This document shows positions 14,296 to 23,073 of a stretch of 42,982 bases of DNA, piece after piece. A model generated the notes under the pieces. That model was not told where the DNA came from. It saw only the letters and a list, made by a program, of their open reading frames with translations, and searched no databases. How positions within the stretch are numbered: position 1 is the first letter of the stretch; each line of letters opens with the position of its first letter. The position numbers were made by a program, and so were the translations under genes. This DNA is from an uncultured Caryophanales bacterium (lineage in GTDB: Bacteria; Bacillota_I; Bacilli_A; RFN20; CAG-826): the NCBI GenBank assembly GCA_946630435.1, contig CAMOYS010000003.1:1-42982 (forward strand). The letters are read 5' to 3'.

Positions 14296-15663
14296 ATGGC
14301 GACTTTTGGAAGAAAAAAGATAATCACAACTTATAAAGAAATCAACGAAAATAATATCGCTGATGTTTTAGCAAAAAGTTATTCTATTCATTTAGAAAAT
14401 CTTACCGCAATTAATAATTTGTATAACTATTATCGTGGTAATCAAGAAATTTTAAGTCGTGTGAAAGCCGTTAGAAGCGACCATAACGCTAAAATTGTTG
14501 AAAATCACGCTTTTGAAATCGCCAATTTTATCGCTGGGTATCTTCTTGCTAAACCAATTCAATATATTGCTAATGGCGATGTTAATGTTGACAAGTTAGC
14601 GAAATACAACGCTTATGTTGTCAATACATTAAAAGAAAGTCAAGATATGGTTTTGGCAAAAGATAGGTCGATTTGTGGAACTGGTTATCGCATTTCTTTA
14701 CCTTTAGACGATGTAAACCAACCTTTTGAGGCTTATGTCTTATCTCCAAAAAACACTTTTGTCGTTTATGGCAGTTCTATTGGCAACAAAGCGTTAATCG
14801 GTTGCACTTATCACGCTGAAACAAACAAAAACAATGTTGAAGAAATCATCATTGAAGCATATACAAAAGATTACTATTACAAATTTAACAACACAACAAG
14901 TGTATTAGTTGATAAAAAACCTCACACAATGGGCGAAATTCCTATTATCGAATACCCATTAAATGAGGAAAGAATAGGCTCATTTGAGCCAGTTATAACT
15001 ATGCTTGACGCTATCAACCTTATTGATAGTGATAGAGTTAACGCTATTACACAATTCGTTCAAGCGTTCCTAGTCTTTAAAAATGTCGAGGTTAATGAAA
15101 AATTAGTTAAAGACCTTAAAGATTTAGGTGCTATCCAAATTGCTGATAATGGCGAAATTCAAGCAAGCGTAAGTTACATCACACAAGAACTCAACCAAAG
15201 CCAAGTCCAAACTTTTAAGGACGATATGCTACAAACTATATATAAAATTGTCGGTATGCCTCAACAAAATAGTGGAGGTGGTGGCGACAATGGTATCGCT
15301 GTTATCTATAAAGATGGTTGGACGGAAGTTGAGGCTAAAATGCGACCAAACGAACTCGCATTTAAAGATAGTGAAAGACAATTCCTTAAATTATCGCTCG
15401 CTTTCACTAAAACTATGACAAAAGGCAAAGTCGATTTAGACCCAAGCCTTATTGAAATCAAGTTTACAAGAAGCAATTACGAAAACATCGCACAAAAAGT
15501 TGACGCTTTCGTTAAGTTAATGTCTTTAAACAACATTGACCCATTGCTCGCTTATCAAGTCGTAGGCTTATTTAGTGACCCAGAACAAGCCTACCAAAAG
15601 AGCCAAAAGTTTATTAAGGGAAACCCAGTTACCGAAAATGAAAAAGGAACTGAAAACAAGTGA
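14296..15663 (+). CDS. Portal protein (SPP1 gp6-like)
   Basis: This 455-residue protein would form the dodecameric ring at one capsid vertex. The sequence shows the family's usual stations: an N-terminal helical region with NAKIVENHAFEIANFIAGYLLAKP, a core with KDRSICGTGYRISLP, the EAYTKDYYYKF strand region, and the crown/stem helices after SDRVNAITQF. The length is normal. It lies between TerL and the scaffold, as expected. Its 3' end overlaps the following small gene. Confidence 0.9.
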   Translation: MATFGRKKIITTYKEINENNIADVLAKSYSIHLENLTAINNLYNYYRGNQEILSRVKAVRSDHNAKIVENHAFEIANFIAGYLLAKPIQYIANGDVNVDKLAKYNAYVVNTLKESQDMVLAKDRSICGTGYRISLPLDDVNQPFEAYVLSPKNTFVVYGSSIGNKALIGCTYHAETNKNNVEEIIIEAYTKDYYYKFNNTTSVLVDKKPHTMGEIPIIEYPLNEERIGSFEPVITMLDAINLIDSDRVNAITQFVQAFLVFKNVEVNEKLVKDLKDLGAIQIADNGEIQASVSYITQELNQSQVQTFKDDMLQTIYKIVGMPQQNSGGGGDNGIAVIYKDGWTEVEAKMRPNELAFKDSERQFLKLSLAFTKTMTKGKVDLDPSLIEIKFTRSNYENIAQKVDAFVKLMSLNNIDPLLAYQVVGLFSDPEQAYQKSQKFIKGNPVTENEKGTENK

Positions 15664-15928
15664 TATTCCACAACTATCTCTTACTAGGTTAGTTGAAAAA
15701 CTTAATCAAGGTTACGAGTGTGATGTGCGATATATCAACGAAAGGGTCACAATAGGTAAGTCTAAACGCAAGTTGCTCTATAAAGTGCAACAGCAAGACG
15801 CTAACCAACCTTATGTAATGGTTAGTATCTTGCAAGCGTTAGACAGCAACCCAAACGCTAAAATCGAGTTTAAAAAGGAAAACGACAAATTAGTTATAGT
15901 GGTTGTTGAACGAATAAAAATTTATTAG
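15638..15928 (+). CDS. Unknown 96-aa protein between portal and scaffold
   Basis: I take ATG 15638 (MKKELKTSDIPQLSLTRLVE), within the portal 3' end; no strong ribosome binding site is seen, so coupling is assumed. The product is small and basic with a beta-rich end (IEFKKENDKLVIVVVERIKIY). It sits where many phages carry a minor head (MuF-type) gene, but it is far too short for that. No family is recognised. Confidence 0.6.
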   Translation: MKKELKTSDIPQLSLTRLVEKLNQGYECDVRYINERVTIGKSKRKLLYKVQQQDANQPYVMVSILQALDSNPNAKIEFKKENDKLVIVVVERIKIY

Positions 15929-15931
15929 GTC

Positions 15932-15957
15932 AAAAGGGACTTGCAAAAGTCTTTTTT
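15932..15957 (+). terminator. Weak terminator or attenuator before the scaffold gene
   Basis: AAAAGGGACTT / AAGTCTTTTTT form a hairpin with a 4-base loop, including two G-T pairs, and end in T's. Placed inside the late operon, it may partly terminate transcription or protect an mRNA end ahead of the highly expressed head genes. Confidence 0.5.
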
Positions 15958-16045
15958 ATATTCAAGTGATAGAGAAATCACTCTAATCAAACGCAACAAA
16001 CTTGAAAGAACAAGTATAAAAATGCAAAGGAGGTCATAAATTGGT

Positions 16046-16612
16046 ATGACAAAAGAACAATTAGCAAAGTTAGGTATCGTGGTTGATAAGGACTTAACTG
16101 ATGATGAAGCATTTGACTTAATCGAAAAACACAACCAAGACTTAGTTAATGAAAAGTCAAAACTCAAAAATCTTAATGACAAGTATTCTAGTGAAATCGC
16201 TGGTTTCAAGAAGAAAGAACAAGACCGAATGAGCGACGACGAAAAGAAAGCAATGGCTCAACAAGAGTTAGAAAATGAACTCAAAACATTGCGTAGAGAA
16301 AATGTAGTTAACAAAAAGGTTGGCGAACTTATGGAAGTCGGTTATGGCAAAGAACTTGCTACTAAAATAGCGGAAGCCGAGATTGATGGCAAATCTACAG
16401 CCAAATATCATCAAGAATTTATTACCGCTAGAGAAGAAAGTTTAAGAGCCGAATTATTAGCAAAGACACCAAAGCCAGGCGGAACTAACGGAACTACTGA
16501 AACAAAATTTACAAAAGAGAACTTTTCTAAAGGGCTTATCTCTATGGAAGATATGAACAAACTTCGTAGTGAAAACCCAACACTATATAATGAACTTATT
16601 TCTAGTAAATAG
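16046..16612 (+). CDS. Capsid scaffolding protein
   Basis: This 188-residue, highly charged, helical protein (KNLNDKYSSEIAGFKKKEQD, AQQELENELKTLRREN) has a flexible Pro/Gly/Thr linker (PKPGGTNGTTET) and a short C-terminal domain, the typical build of phage scaffolds (DUF4355-like). It directly precedes the major capsid gene, as scaffolds do. It would line the procapsid and be removed before packaging. No protease gene is visible, so it probably exits intact. Confidence 0.82.
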   Translation: MTKEQLAKLGIVVDKDLTDDEAFDLIEKHNQDLVNEKSKLKNLNDKYSSEIAGFKKKEQDRMSDDEKKAMAQQELENELKTLRRENVVNKKVGELMEVGYGKELATKIAEAEIDGKSTAKYHQEFITAREESLRAELLAKTPKPGGTNGTTETKFTKENFSKGLISMEDMNKLRSENPTLYNELISSK

Positions 16613-16662
16613 TTTAAAAAAGTCCTCTTACAAACAAATCAAATTTATAGGAGGAAATTATT

Positions 16663-17661
16663 ATGAAACAATTTGATTTAAAGAACTGGAACGCTGAGGT
16701 ATTTCTCGCTTATACAAGAGCAATCGCTGACCCAGTTAAAACAAGTTTAATTGAAGCGGGCGTTTTCTATTATGATGAAGAATTAGCCCAAAAATTCCCA
16801 GCACAAGTTGGCGGTAACTACGCTGTCCGTCCAATTACTGGTTTATTAAGTGGCGACGCTATCGACCTTGATGGTGCTACCAACATTGATGATGGCTCAC
16901 TCAACACTTATGCACAAGGTATCGTTGCCTTACACATGGGTAAATCATTTACCGAAAAAGACTTTACTTATGACTTAACTGGTAAAGACTTTATGGTGCA
17001 AGTTGCCGAACAATTACAACGCTACTGGCAAAAACAAGAACAAAAGAAAATGCTTTCTATCTTAAAAGGTATTTTTGGCTCTGCTCTTGCTTCTTCCATC
17101 GTTGCAAAAACTTCCGTTGCTTCTACCGACATTATTGACGCTGTCCGTGGTATCGGTGGCGACAACGCTGATTTATTCAAAGTCGTCTTTATGCACTCTG
17201 TTGTTGCTAAAGAATTAGAAAAAACTAATGCTATTACATACTTAATGTATAATGACGCAAATGGTATTCAAAGACCAACTAACATTGCTGTTTGGGGTGG
17301 TCGTGTTGTTATTGTAAACGACCAATGCCCAGTTGCCGACGCAGAAGATAGCAAACACACCTATAGAACTTACTTCTTAGGCGAAAGAGCATTTGCTTAT
17401 ACACCACTTGCTGAATTAGTCCCAGTCGAAATGTCCCGTGACGCAAAGACCAATGGCGGTCAAACTTCTTTAGTTAGCCGTGATGGTTTAGTCCTCGCAC
17501 CAGAGGGTGTTTCCTTTAAGGCTAGTGCCATTTCTTCCACCAACAAAGTTACAAACGCTTTACTTGAAACCGCTGGTAACTGGGAAGTTGTCAACGATGG
17601 CAACGGACACGCTGTCGATAAAAAGAATATCCCATTCTGTGCTATCGACTACACACTCTAA
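16663..17661 (+). CDS. Major capsid protein
   Basis: This 332-residue coat protein has features expected for the HK97 fold: an N-terminal arm (MKQFDLKNWNAEVFLAYTRA), a long helix region (KDFMVQVAEQLQRYWQKQEQKK), and a C-terminal P/A-domain with GERAFAYTPLAELVPVEMSRD. A strong AGGAGG site precedes ATG 16663. The codon choice is rich in preferred C-ending codons, consistent with high expression. It lies after the scaffold and before the connector genes. Confidence 0.92.
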   Translation: MKQFDLKNWNAEVFLAYTRAIADPVKTSLIEAGVFYYDEELAQKFPAQVGGNYAVRPITGLLSGDAIDLDGATNIDDGSLNTYAQGIVALHMGKSFTEKDFTYDLTGKDFMVQVAEQLQRYWQKQEQKKMLSILKGIFGSALASSIVAKTSVASTDIIDAVRGIGGDNADLFKVVFMHSVVAKELEKTNAITYLMYNDANGIQRPTNIAVWGGRVVIVNDQCPVADAEDSKHTYRTYFLGERAFAYTPLAELVPVEMSRDAKTNGGQTSLVSRDGLVLAPEGVSFKASAISSTNKVTNALLETAGNWEVVNDGNGHAVDKKNIPFCAIDYTL

Positions 17662-17688
17662 TTGAGTAATTATTTATGGAGGTAGGAT

Positions 17689-17997
17689 ATGACTATCGAA
17701 GAAAGAGAAAATGCCTTTAACCAAATGTTAGGCGAAGAAGTATCTACTACTTTAGTTGATACCTACCTCCGCTTAGCAACTCAAAAAATACTTAATCATA
17801 GATACCCTTTTGACAAAACTAAAGTAGAAATCGAGCCTAGATTTGAAATGGATATGATTGAACTTGCGATTGTTTTATATAACCAAAGAGGTGCTGAGGG
17901 CGAAACTCAACACAACGAAAATGGTGTTTCAAGACATTATCGCACAGAGCAAGAAATCTTAAAATCTATTCCTAGAGTAGCGAGTTTACCACTATGA
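17689..17997 (+). CDS. Head-tail connector (adaptor) protein
   Basis: A 102-residue helical protein directly after the capsid gene (MTIEERENAFNQMLGEEVST ... MIELAIVLYNQRGAEGE ... EILKSIPRVASLPL). The position, the size and the RGAEGE/GVS motifs match the gp15/gp6-type adaptor that docks below the portal. It ends in ATGA with the next gene. Confidence 0.82.
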   Translation: MTIEERENAFNQMLGEEVSTTLVDTYLRLATQKILNHRYPFDKTKVEIEPRFEMDMIELAIVLYNQRGAEGETQHNENGVSRHYRTEQEILKSIPRVASLPL

Positions 17998-18365
17998 GAA
18001 ACCTTATTAAAAACAAGTCCAAAATGTATGTTTGCAACTTTGTTAAAGAGTGTCAATACATTGGCGAAGATAGTTACTATACTGGCGAAACATACAACCT
18101 ATATGACGCACCTAAAATGTTCTTTTCACATATTAGCGGTGCAAAGGGTAGTAGCCAAAGTGAAATCTTTGGGACTGATATTAGATACGATAAGACTTTA
18201 GTGCTTACTAAACTTGAATTTAAGAAACTAGGAATAACTGAAAATAGCGTATTCTTTATCGAAAAGAAACCTAAATTTGAAGATAAGACACCTTTATACG
18301 ATTATCGTGTAGAGCGTATCGCTGAAACATTAAATGAGGTTGTCATTGCGGTTACAAAGGTCTAA
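17994..18365 (+). CDS. Head closure protein
   Basis: A 123-residue beta-rich protein in the slot of SPP1 gp16-type stoppers, coupled to the adaptor by ATGA. It contains TGETYNLYDAPKMFFSHIS, a GTDIRYDKTLVLTK strand pair and ENSVFFIEKKP. It would close the portal channel after packaging and provide the tail attachment surface. Confidence 0.75.
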   Translation: MRNLIKNKSKMYVCNFVKECQYIGEDSYYTGETYNLYDAPKMFFSHISGAKGSSQSEIFGTDIRYDKTLVLTKLEFKKLGITENSVFFIEKKPKFEDKTPLYDYRVERIAETLNEVVIAVTKV

Positions 18366-18367
18366 TT

Positions 18368-18943
18368 ATGGACGATGTAGATAGAATTATTAATCAACTT
18401 AAACAGCAACACAAAAAACTTAGTGATAGCGTGTTAGAGGCGGTTAGTAAAGAAATCGAAAGAAACGCTAAAAGAAACTTTAGGCAAGAAATCGAAAATA
18501 TTAGTGGCGACAACCCTTATGTTGATGTCACTAGAACAATAAGCAATGGCGAGGCTACCATCGAGTGTGGTGGCGAGCAAGTCCTATTCGCTGAATTTGG
18601 TGCTGGCACTAACAACTTATATTATATGAACGGACTTGGCTTGGATATGTTAAGCACTAGGTCGTTTCAATACATAGATGGAGAGCCAACTGAAATAGCA
18701 CCAAGACCAGAGGGTATTGTCCCACTTGGCGAATATGGTAAAAAGCACGGACGAGATGATTTTTGGTTTAGACCTACTTATAACCAACGAACTGGTAGTA
18801 AGGAAGCCCTTAAAATCAAACGAAATGGCGATATAGACACTCGTTATGTTTGGACTAAAGGAACTAGACCGATTAGAGCCTTGTGGCGTGCTAGAAATGT
18901 CGCTATTAAAAAACTTATTGAGGGGAGGTTAGATATTAAATGA
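18368..18943 (+). CDS. HK97 gp10-like tail-head joining protein
   Basis: A 191-residue protein with an N-terminal helix (DRIINQLKQQHKKLSDSVLEAV) and a core containing FAEFGAGTN, the typical gp10 family signature (aEfGtG). It is longer than usual because of a central insertion (residues about 95-165) with two WFRPT/TKGTRPIRALWRA stretches. It lies in the expected position between the stopper and the tail terminator. Confidence 0.82.
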   Translation: MDDVDRIINQLKQQHKKLSDSVLEAVSKEIERNAKRNFRQEIENISGDNPYVDVTRTISNGEATIECGGEQVLFAEFGAGTNNLYYMNGLGLDMLSTRSFQYIDGEPTEIAPRPEGIVPLGEYGKKHGRDDFWFRPTYNQRTGSKEALKIKRNGDIDTRYVWTKGTRPIRALWRARNVAIKKLIEGRLDIK

Positions 18944-19338
18944 TAAATATATTCAATGAATTATACACTTACCTAGTTAATACTTTAACCAACTATGATA
19001 GCAATATAAAAACATCTAGTGTTTATCAAAATGTTCCAACCGAATATCCATTTGTGAGTTTTGAAGAAATCGTTGACGCTGTTTATCCATTAACAAGCGA
19101 CGATTGTAACATCGAAAACCACGCTCAAAAAGAATATGAAGTTAACATTTATACACAAAAACCAAATAAAAAGAGTAAGGCTGACGCTATTGCAAATATT
19201 ATTGACAATATGATGAGTAGATATGGCTTTACAAGGGTGTCTAAAAACGCAATTCAAGACACTAACGAAACGATTTACCGAATTATCCTTAGATATGACG
19301 GCATTGTTTCAAAAGAACATATAGTTTATAGGAGGTAA
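18940..19338 (+). CDS. Tail terminator protein
   Basis: A 132-residue protein with MINIFNELYTYLVNTLTNY, then VPTEYPFVSFEEI, then a YEVNIYTQKPNKKSKADAIANII helix and a final YRIILRYDGIV strand. This order matches the minor tail protein/tail terminator family (gpU, SPP1 gp17) that caps the tail tube. It overlaps the preceding gene by 4 bases. Confidence 0.82.
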   Translation: MINIFNELYTYLVNTLTNYDSNIKTSSVYQNVPTEYPFVSFEEIVDAVYPLTSDDCNIENHAQKEYEVNIYTQKPNKKSKADAIANIIDNMMSRYGFTRVSKNAIQDTNETIYRIILRYDGIVSKEHIVYRR

Positions 19339-19344
19339 AAAACT

Positions 19345-19800
19345 ATGAGTGCTTCTACTACACCTATTTCCACACATAAAGTTTCATTAATGAAATATAA
19401 CCCTGCTGGAACTGGAACTGACAAATACGAACAACTTTGTTGCATTAAATCTTTCCCAGATTTAGATAGCAAAGTCGAGCCAGACCAAATCGAAGTTACA
19501 ACTTTATGTGATGAATACCACGAATATATTGATGGCTTAAAGAACTATGGCGATGATTTAGAATTTACCGCTAACTATGTTAAAGACACATTTGATACCA
19601 TTAATGGTCTTACTGGCAAAGTTCAACTCGCTATTTACTTTAACACTGGCTCTAGTTTTGATGGCGATAATGGAAAATTCTATTTCGGTGGCGAAGTTTC
19701 CGCTGTTGTCAATGGCGGTGGCGTTGGCGATGTTATCGAAATGACTATCCGTGTCAAACTCAAAGAGGCTTTATCCGTTACCGAGCCATCACATTCTTAA
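19345..19800 (+). CDS. Major tail tube protein
   Basis: A 151-residue beta-rich tube subunit. Diagnostic stretches are CCIKSFPDLDSKVEPDQIEVTTL and the GGGVGDVIEMTIRVKL strand near the C-terminus, typical of phage tail tube proteins of the TP901-1 type. AGGAGG lies just upstream. It is followed by the two tail assembly chaperone frames. Confidence 0.88.
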   Translation: MSASTTPISTHKVSLMKYNPAGTGTDKYEQLCCIKSFPDLDSKVEPDQIEVTTLCDEYHEYIDGLKNYGDDLEFTANYVKDTFDTINGLTGKVQLAIYFNTGSSFDGDNGKFYFGGEVSAVVNGGGVGDVIEMTIRVKLKEALSVTEPSHS

Positions 19801-19826
19801 TTTAATTTTTACGGAGGTATCTACAA

Positions 19827-20147
19827 GTGGGTAGAAAACAAATCAATTTAGAATTTTACGATAAGAAATATATTATCGAATATAATCGCTCTAGCGTATT
19901 AGAAGTTGTAGGCATTAAAGAAGAAAACGACCTCGACAAAATCGTTGGTTTAGTCAAGGCTGGTCTTAAAATGCACCACGAAAACGATATGCCTAGTAAT
20001 GATGAAGTTAAAGGTTGGCTTATTGCTTTAGGCGATAATGTCAAAGAGTTTGCGGAAGCGTTACAAGAAATGGTGCAAGATGTTCTTGAAACATTTAAGA
20101 GTGATAGAAAAAACTTGAAGTGGGGGAAAACCGAAGTAGAGGCATAA
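19827..20147 (+). CDS. Tail assembly chaperone, short form (gpG-type)
   Basis: The start is GTG 19827 behind GGAGGT; the product has 106 residues. It is helical and acidic with MHHENDMPSNDEVKGWLIAL. The position between the tail tube and the tape measure identifies the chaperone that coats the tape measure protein during tail assembly. Near its 3' end lies a slippery AAAAAAC in frame (20108-20114), so a fraction of ribosomes should shift -1 and produce a 222-residue fusion with the next frame. Confidence 0.85.
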   Translation: MGRKQINLEFYDKKYIIEYNRSSVLEVVGIKEENDLDKIVGLVKAGLKMHHENDMPSNDEVKGWLIALGDNVKEFAEALQEMVQDVLETFKSDRKNLKWGKTEVEA

Positions 20148-20163
20148 CCCCCACCGAATACTT
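20108..20163 (+). promoter_or_regulatory. Programmed -1 ribosomal frameshift site with stem/pseudoknot
   Basis: The zero-frame codons AGA-AAA-AAC contain the canonical heptamer A-AAA-AAC (20108-20114). The -1 frame opens immediately after a TAG at 20105-20107. Five bases downstream, GTGGGGG (20120-20126) pairs perfectly with CCCCCAC (20148-20154). AAGTA in the loop (20134-20138) could pair with TACTT (20159-20163) to make a pseudoknot. The result joins the two tail chaperone frames. Confidence 0.85.
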
Positions 20164-20494
20164 AAAAAAATTGTGTGCTTATGCGATGTCGTTAGGAATG
20201 TCGTATGAAGATTATTGGTTTAATCACTACGATTTAATTTATTACTACATAGAAGCCGAAGAAATTAGGCAACGAAAACGCAATAACGAGTTGTGGCTAC
20301 AAGGTGCTTATATTTATCAAGCCATAGGTAGTTTAACACCAGTTCTTAACCCATTTAGTAAAGACCACAAAGCACGACCTTACCTTAAAGAGCCGATACC
20401 TATTACACAAAAGGATATTGACGAGCGAGAGGAAAGAAAAGTGCAACAAATGAAAGACTACTTGATGTCAAGGGTCAAGAAGCAAGGAGGTTAG
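20114..20494 (+). CDS. Tail assembly chaperone, frameshift extension (gpGT-type)
   Basis: This is the -1 frame relative to the gene before it: 126 residues added after residue 96 of the short form (LEVGENRSRGITPTEYL ...), with the typical downstream-frame composition (EDYWFNHYDLIYYYIEAEE, LNPFSKDHKARPYL). Its only in-frame start, GTG 20120, has no ribosome binding site and lies inside the frameshift stem, so expression by frameshifting is more likely than independent initiation. The extension usually binds the tail tube protein. Confidence 0.85.
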   Translation, partial: LEVGENRSRGITPTEYLKKLCAYAMSLGMSYEDYWFNHYDLIYYYIEAEEIRQRKRNNELWLQGAYIYQAIGSLTPVLNPFSKDHKARPYLKEPIPITQKDIDEREERKVQQMKDYLMSRVKKQGG

Positions 20495-20498
20495 TAAT

Positions 20499-22613
20499 AT
20501 GGCAACCGCTAGTTATGATAAATTAACAATAAAAGTTGGCATTGATAGTTCTGGTGCTAATCGTGGCATTACAAAACTTTCAACTAACCTCCGTGAATTA
20601 GATAAGACCGCACAAGAAATTGACACCAAGCATATTGAAGAAGTTAGAGAACTCTTACAAAGCATTGCAAATATCGACTTTAGTAATGTCACACAAGGTT
20701 TGCAGTCCGTTGTAAGTGCTTTTAAATCTTTTAACAGCAAAACCTTTATGAAAGCCACAAATGGTGGCAAAGATTTAAGCGGACAATTAGTTCCAGATGT
20801 TTCTAAATTAAGAGATTTTAATGAAATATTAGGAAGCATAGAAGTTTCTCCGTTTGCAAATCAAAATACCGACCTTTCTAAATACAACAAGTTAATTGAG
20901 GAAGCCACACAAAAAACTTACGATTTAAGTGGTGCTTTAAATTCAGTTGATGATGAAAGTGATTTAATTAATGTTGAAGAAGAATTTAAGAAAATCGGTC
21001 TTAATGCAACTCAAATCAAAGAGGCTTTTAAATCTATCAACTTTGAAAAAGGAACATTTAACGAAGAAGAAATCGCAAAGTTAAATGAAACCTTACAAAA
21101 ATTAGGTTATACAGCCGAAGAAACCGAAGAAATCATTAGCCGTCTTAAAAAAGAGGTTGATGAAACAAATAAATCTAGTAAGAAAGCAAGTGAAAAAGGA
21201 CTTGCAAAACTTTTAACATCGTTTAAGCGTATTCTTAAATATCGTGTTATCCGTAAAGTAATTCAAGATATATTTAAGGCGTTTAGCGAGGGCGTTAAAA
21301 ATGTTGTTGAATTTGACGAGGCAACTAACGAAGCGTTTACTCAAATTAGAGCAAGTTTAGGCTACTTAACAAATAGTTTAGGTAGTATGCTTGCACCTTT
21401 AATTCAATCATTACAACCTCTTATCTCCGCTCTTGCTGATAGTCTTGGCGATATTGCTAACGAATTTGGCAAAGTGTTTGCTGAACTTAACGGACAAACA
21501 GCATTTGCACAAGCCACAAAAGATGTTGACGCTTATAGAAATAGTTTAAATAAAACAAAAGCCATTGGTATTGATGAACTTAATATCATAGGCGACACAA
21601 CATCCACTGGAAGTTTTGAGATGGTTGATGTTGAGGCAAACGAAAACGCTAACGAATTAAGAGAAGCGGTAAGCGAAATTGCTTCTTTAATTGGTAATAT
21701 TGTTACAAGCCTAGCACCTTTATTTAATACATTAGCAAATACTCTTGTTCCATTATTAAAAATTATAACCGAATTATTATCTACAGCATTTTTAACCATT
21801 GACAATTTGTTTGAAAAAGCGAGCGGTTTTGTAGGTGGGGTTTTAACACCAATATTCAATATTATTAAGAAAGTTAACTCACTCATAAATGGCTTATTAG
21901 GTAACACAATGGATAAGGTTAACGAAATGGTTGGCTCTATTCTTTATGCGGTTGGAAACATCTTTGATTTCGTTGATGAAATTGTAAACAACCTAATGCC
22001 TTTACTTGTTCCTATTATGAACTGGCTCGCACCTATTATTGATATTATAGGCGAAGTCGTAGGAATGGTATTTAACCTCGTTGGTGGTATCTTCCACTTA
22101 TTAGAGCCACTTTTAAGAGTGCTGGCGGTTATTTCTACCGTATTAGGTGCAATTATGACCGTATGTTCAACCATCATTTATTTCTTAAAAGCGATAGTTT
22201 CCACAATTCGAGATATTTTTGCTTGGAGATGGGACAAAATCGGTAGTGAGTGGGAAAGTATGGCTGATGATATTAAACGAGTTTGGATAGAGTTTGGCGA
22301 AACAACAGCACAAACATTTACCGCAAACTTTAGTGGATATGCGACTGGCGGTTTCCCAGAAGATGGCTTCTTCTTTGCAAACCACAACGAACTTATCGGC
22401 ACATTTGATAATGGCAAGACAGCGGTTGCAAACAACGAACAAATCACAAACGGAATTTATCAAGCGGTTTTACAAGCGTTAAGAGAAAGTGGTGGCAATC
22501 AAAATGTCACAATTAACCTAGATGGCTACGAAATCGCAAGGGCTGTTACAAATAGACAAAACGATTATGGCAGTGACGCATTTAGAGGCGGAACACTTGT
22601 ATATGGAAAGTAG
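20499..22613 (+). CDS. Tape measure protein
   Basis: A 704-residue protein that sets tail length. The N-terminal 300 residues are charged and helical (LSTNLRELDKTAQEIDTKH). The middle (about 390-580) contains long hydrophobic helices (ASLIGNIVTSLAPLFNTLANTL, PIIDIIGEVVGMVFNLVGG), and the C-terminus has GYATGGFPEDGFFFANHNELIG and FRGGTLVYGK. I see no lysozyme, peptidase or transglycosylase motif, which are often embedded in tape measures of phages of walled hosts. The length is modest, implying a tail of roughly 100 nm. Confidence 0.92.
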   Translation: MATASYDKLTIKVGIDSSGANRGITKLSTNLRELDKTAQEIDTKHIEEVRELLQSIANIDFSNVTQGLQSVVSAFKSFNSKTFMKATNGGKDLSGQLVPDVSKLRDFNEILGSIEVSPFANQNTDLSKYNKLIEEATQKTYDLSGALNSVDDESDLINVEEEFKKIGLNATQIKEAFKSINFEKGTFNEEEIAKLNETLQKLGYTAEETEEIISRLKKEVDETNKSSKKASEKGLAKLLTSFKRILKYRVIRKVIQDIFKAFSEGVKNVVEFDEATNEAFTQIRASLGYLTNSLGSMLAPLIQSLQPLISALADSLGDIANEFGKVFAELNGQTAFAQATKDVDAYRNSLNKTKAIGIDELNIIGDTTSTGSFEMVDVEANENANELREAVSEIASLIGNIVTSLAPLFNTLANTLVPLLKIITELLSTAFLTIDNLFEKASGFVGGVLTPIFNIIKKVNSLINGLLGNTMDKVNEMVGSILYAVGNIFDFVDEIVNNLMPLLVPIMNWLAPIIDIIGEVVGMVFNLVGGIFHLLEPLLRVLAVISTVLGAIMTVCSTIIYFLKAIVSTIRDIFAWRWDKIGSEWESMADDIKRVWIEFGETTAQTFTANFSGYATGGFPEDGFFFANHNELIGTFDNGKTAVANNEQITNGIYQAVLQALRESGGNQNVTINLDGYEIARAVTNRQNDYGSDAFRGGTLVYGK

Positions 22614-22622
22614 GTGCAGATT

Positions 22623-23063
22623 ATGTCTTTTCAAGTTAGATTAGGAACAACAAGTGCGATAGCAACAAACGGAAATGGCGTAGAGGGAACAACAATGATT
22701 ACTATGCCTATTTCAAGCACCTATAAAACAACCAGTAGCACATTAGTTAGTCAAGGTAGAAACACGCAAGGCTTTTTAAAATTTAGTATCGTCCGTAGTG
22801 GCATTAGAAAAATTGAAATGTCTTGGCGAGCAATTTCTATTACTGATTACGCAAAACTAGGAACTTTCTTTAATACCAACTTCACTTTCTACGCTTACTA
22901 TTTCGACCAAGACACTAATAGTTGGGTTACAAAAGAAATGTATGTTGGCGATAGAGTTGCGGACGCTATCCAAAACGAACAATGGTCGCAAAATACTGGT
23001 GTTGGTGGCAATATTGCGCCAAAGCATATTGGCAACCTTAAATTATCATTAATTGAACTATAA
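22623..23063 (+). CDS. Distal tail protein (Dit-like)
   Basis: The start is at ATG 22623, preceded by AGGTG; a GTG at 22614 is less likely. The product has 146 residues, beta-rich, with ISSTYKTTSSTLVSQGRN, then IRKIEMSWRAISITDYAKLG and a C-terminal HIGNLKLSLIEL. Size and position directly after the tape measure fit the hexameric hub that joins tube and tip. Confidence 0.72.
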   Translation: MSFQVRLGTTSAIATNGNGVEGTTMITMPISSTYKTTSSTLVSQGRNTQGFLKFSIVRSGIRKIEMSWRAISITDYAKLGTFFNTNFTFYAYYFDQDTNSWVTKEMYVGDRVADAIQNEQWSQNTGVGGNIAPKHIGNLKLSLIEL

Positions 23064-23073
23064 GAGGTTAGTT

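Noticed and set aside
17994-17997. TGA recoding, as in Mycoplasma-type codes
   Set aside because: TGA stops genes in many ATGA overlaps here, and no gene shows in-frame TGA.
20120-20494. Independent gene starting at GTG 20120
   Set aside because: There is no ribosome binding site, the start lies inside the frameshift stem, and a canonical slippery site in the right frame lies just upstream.
21533-22463. Leftward open frames within the tape measure gene
   Set aside because: They are antisense shadows of a clear 704-residue gene, with no start signals.
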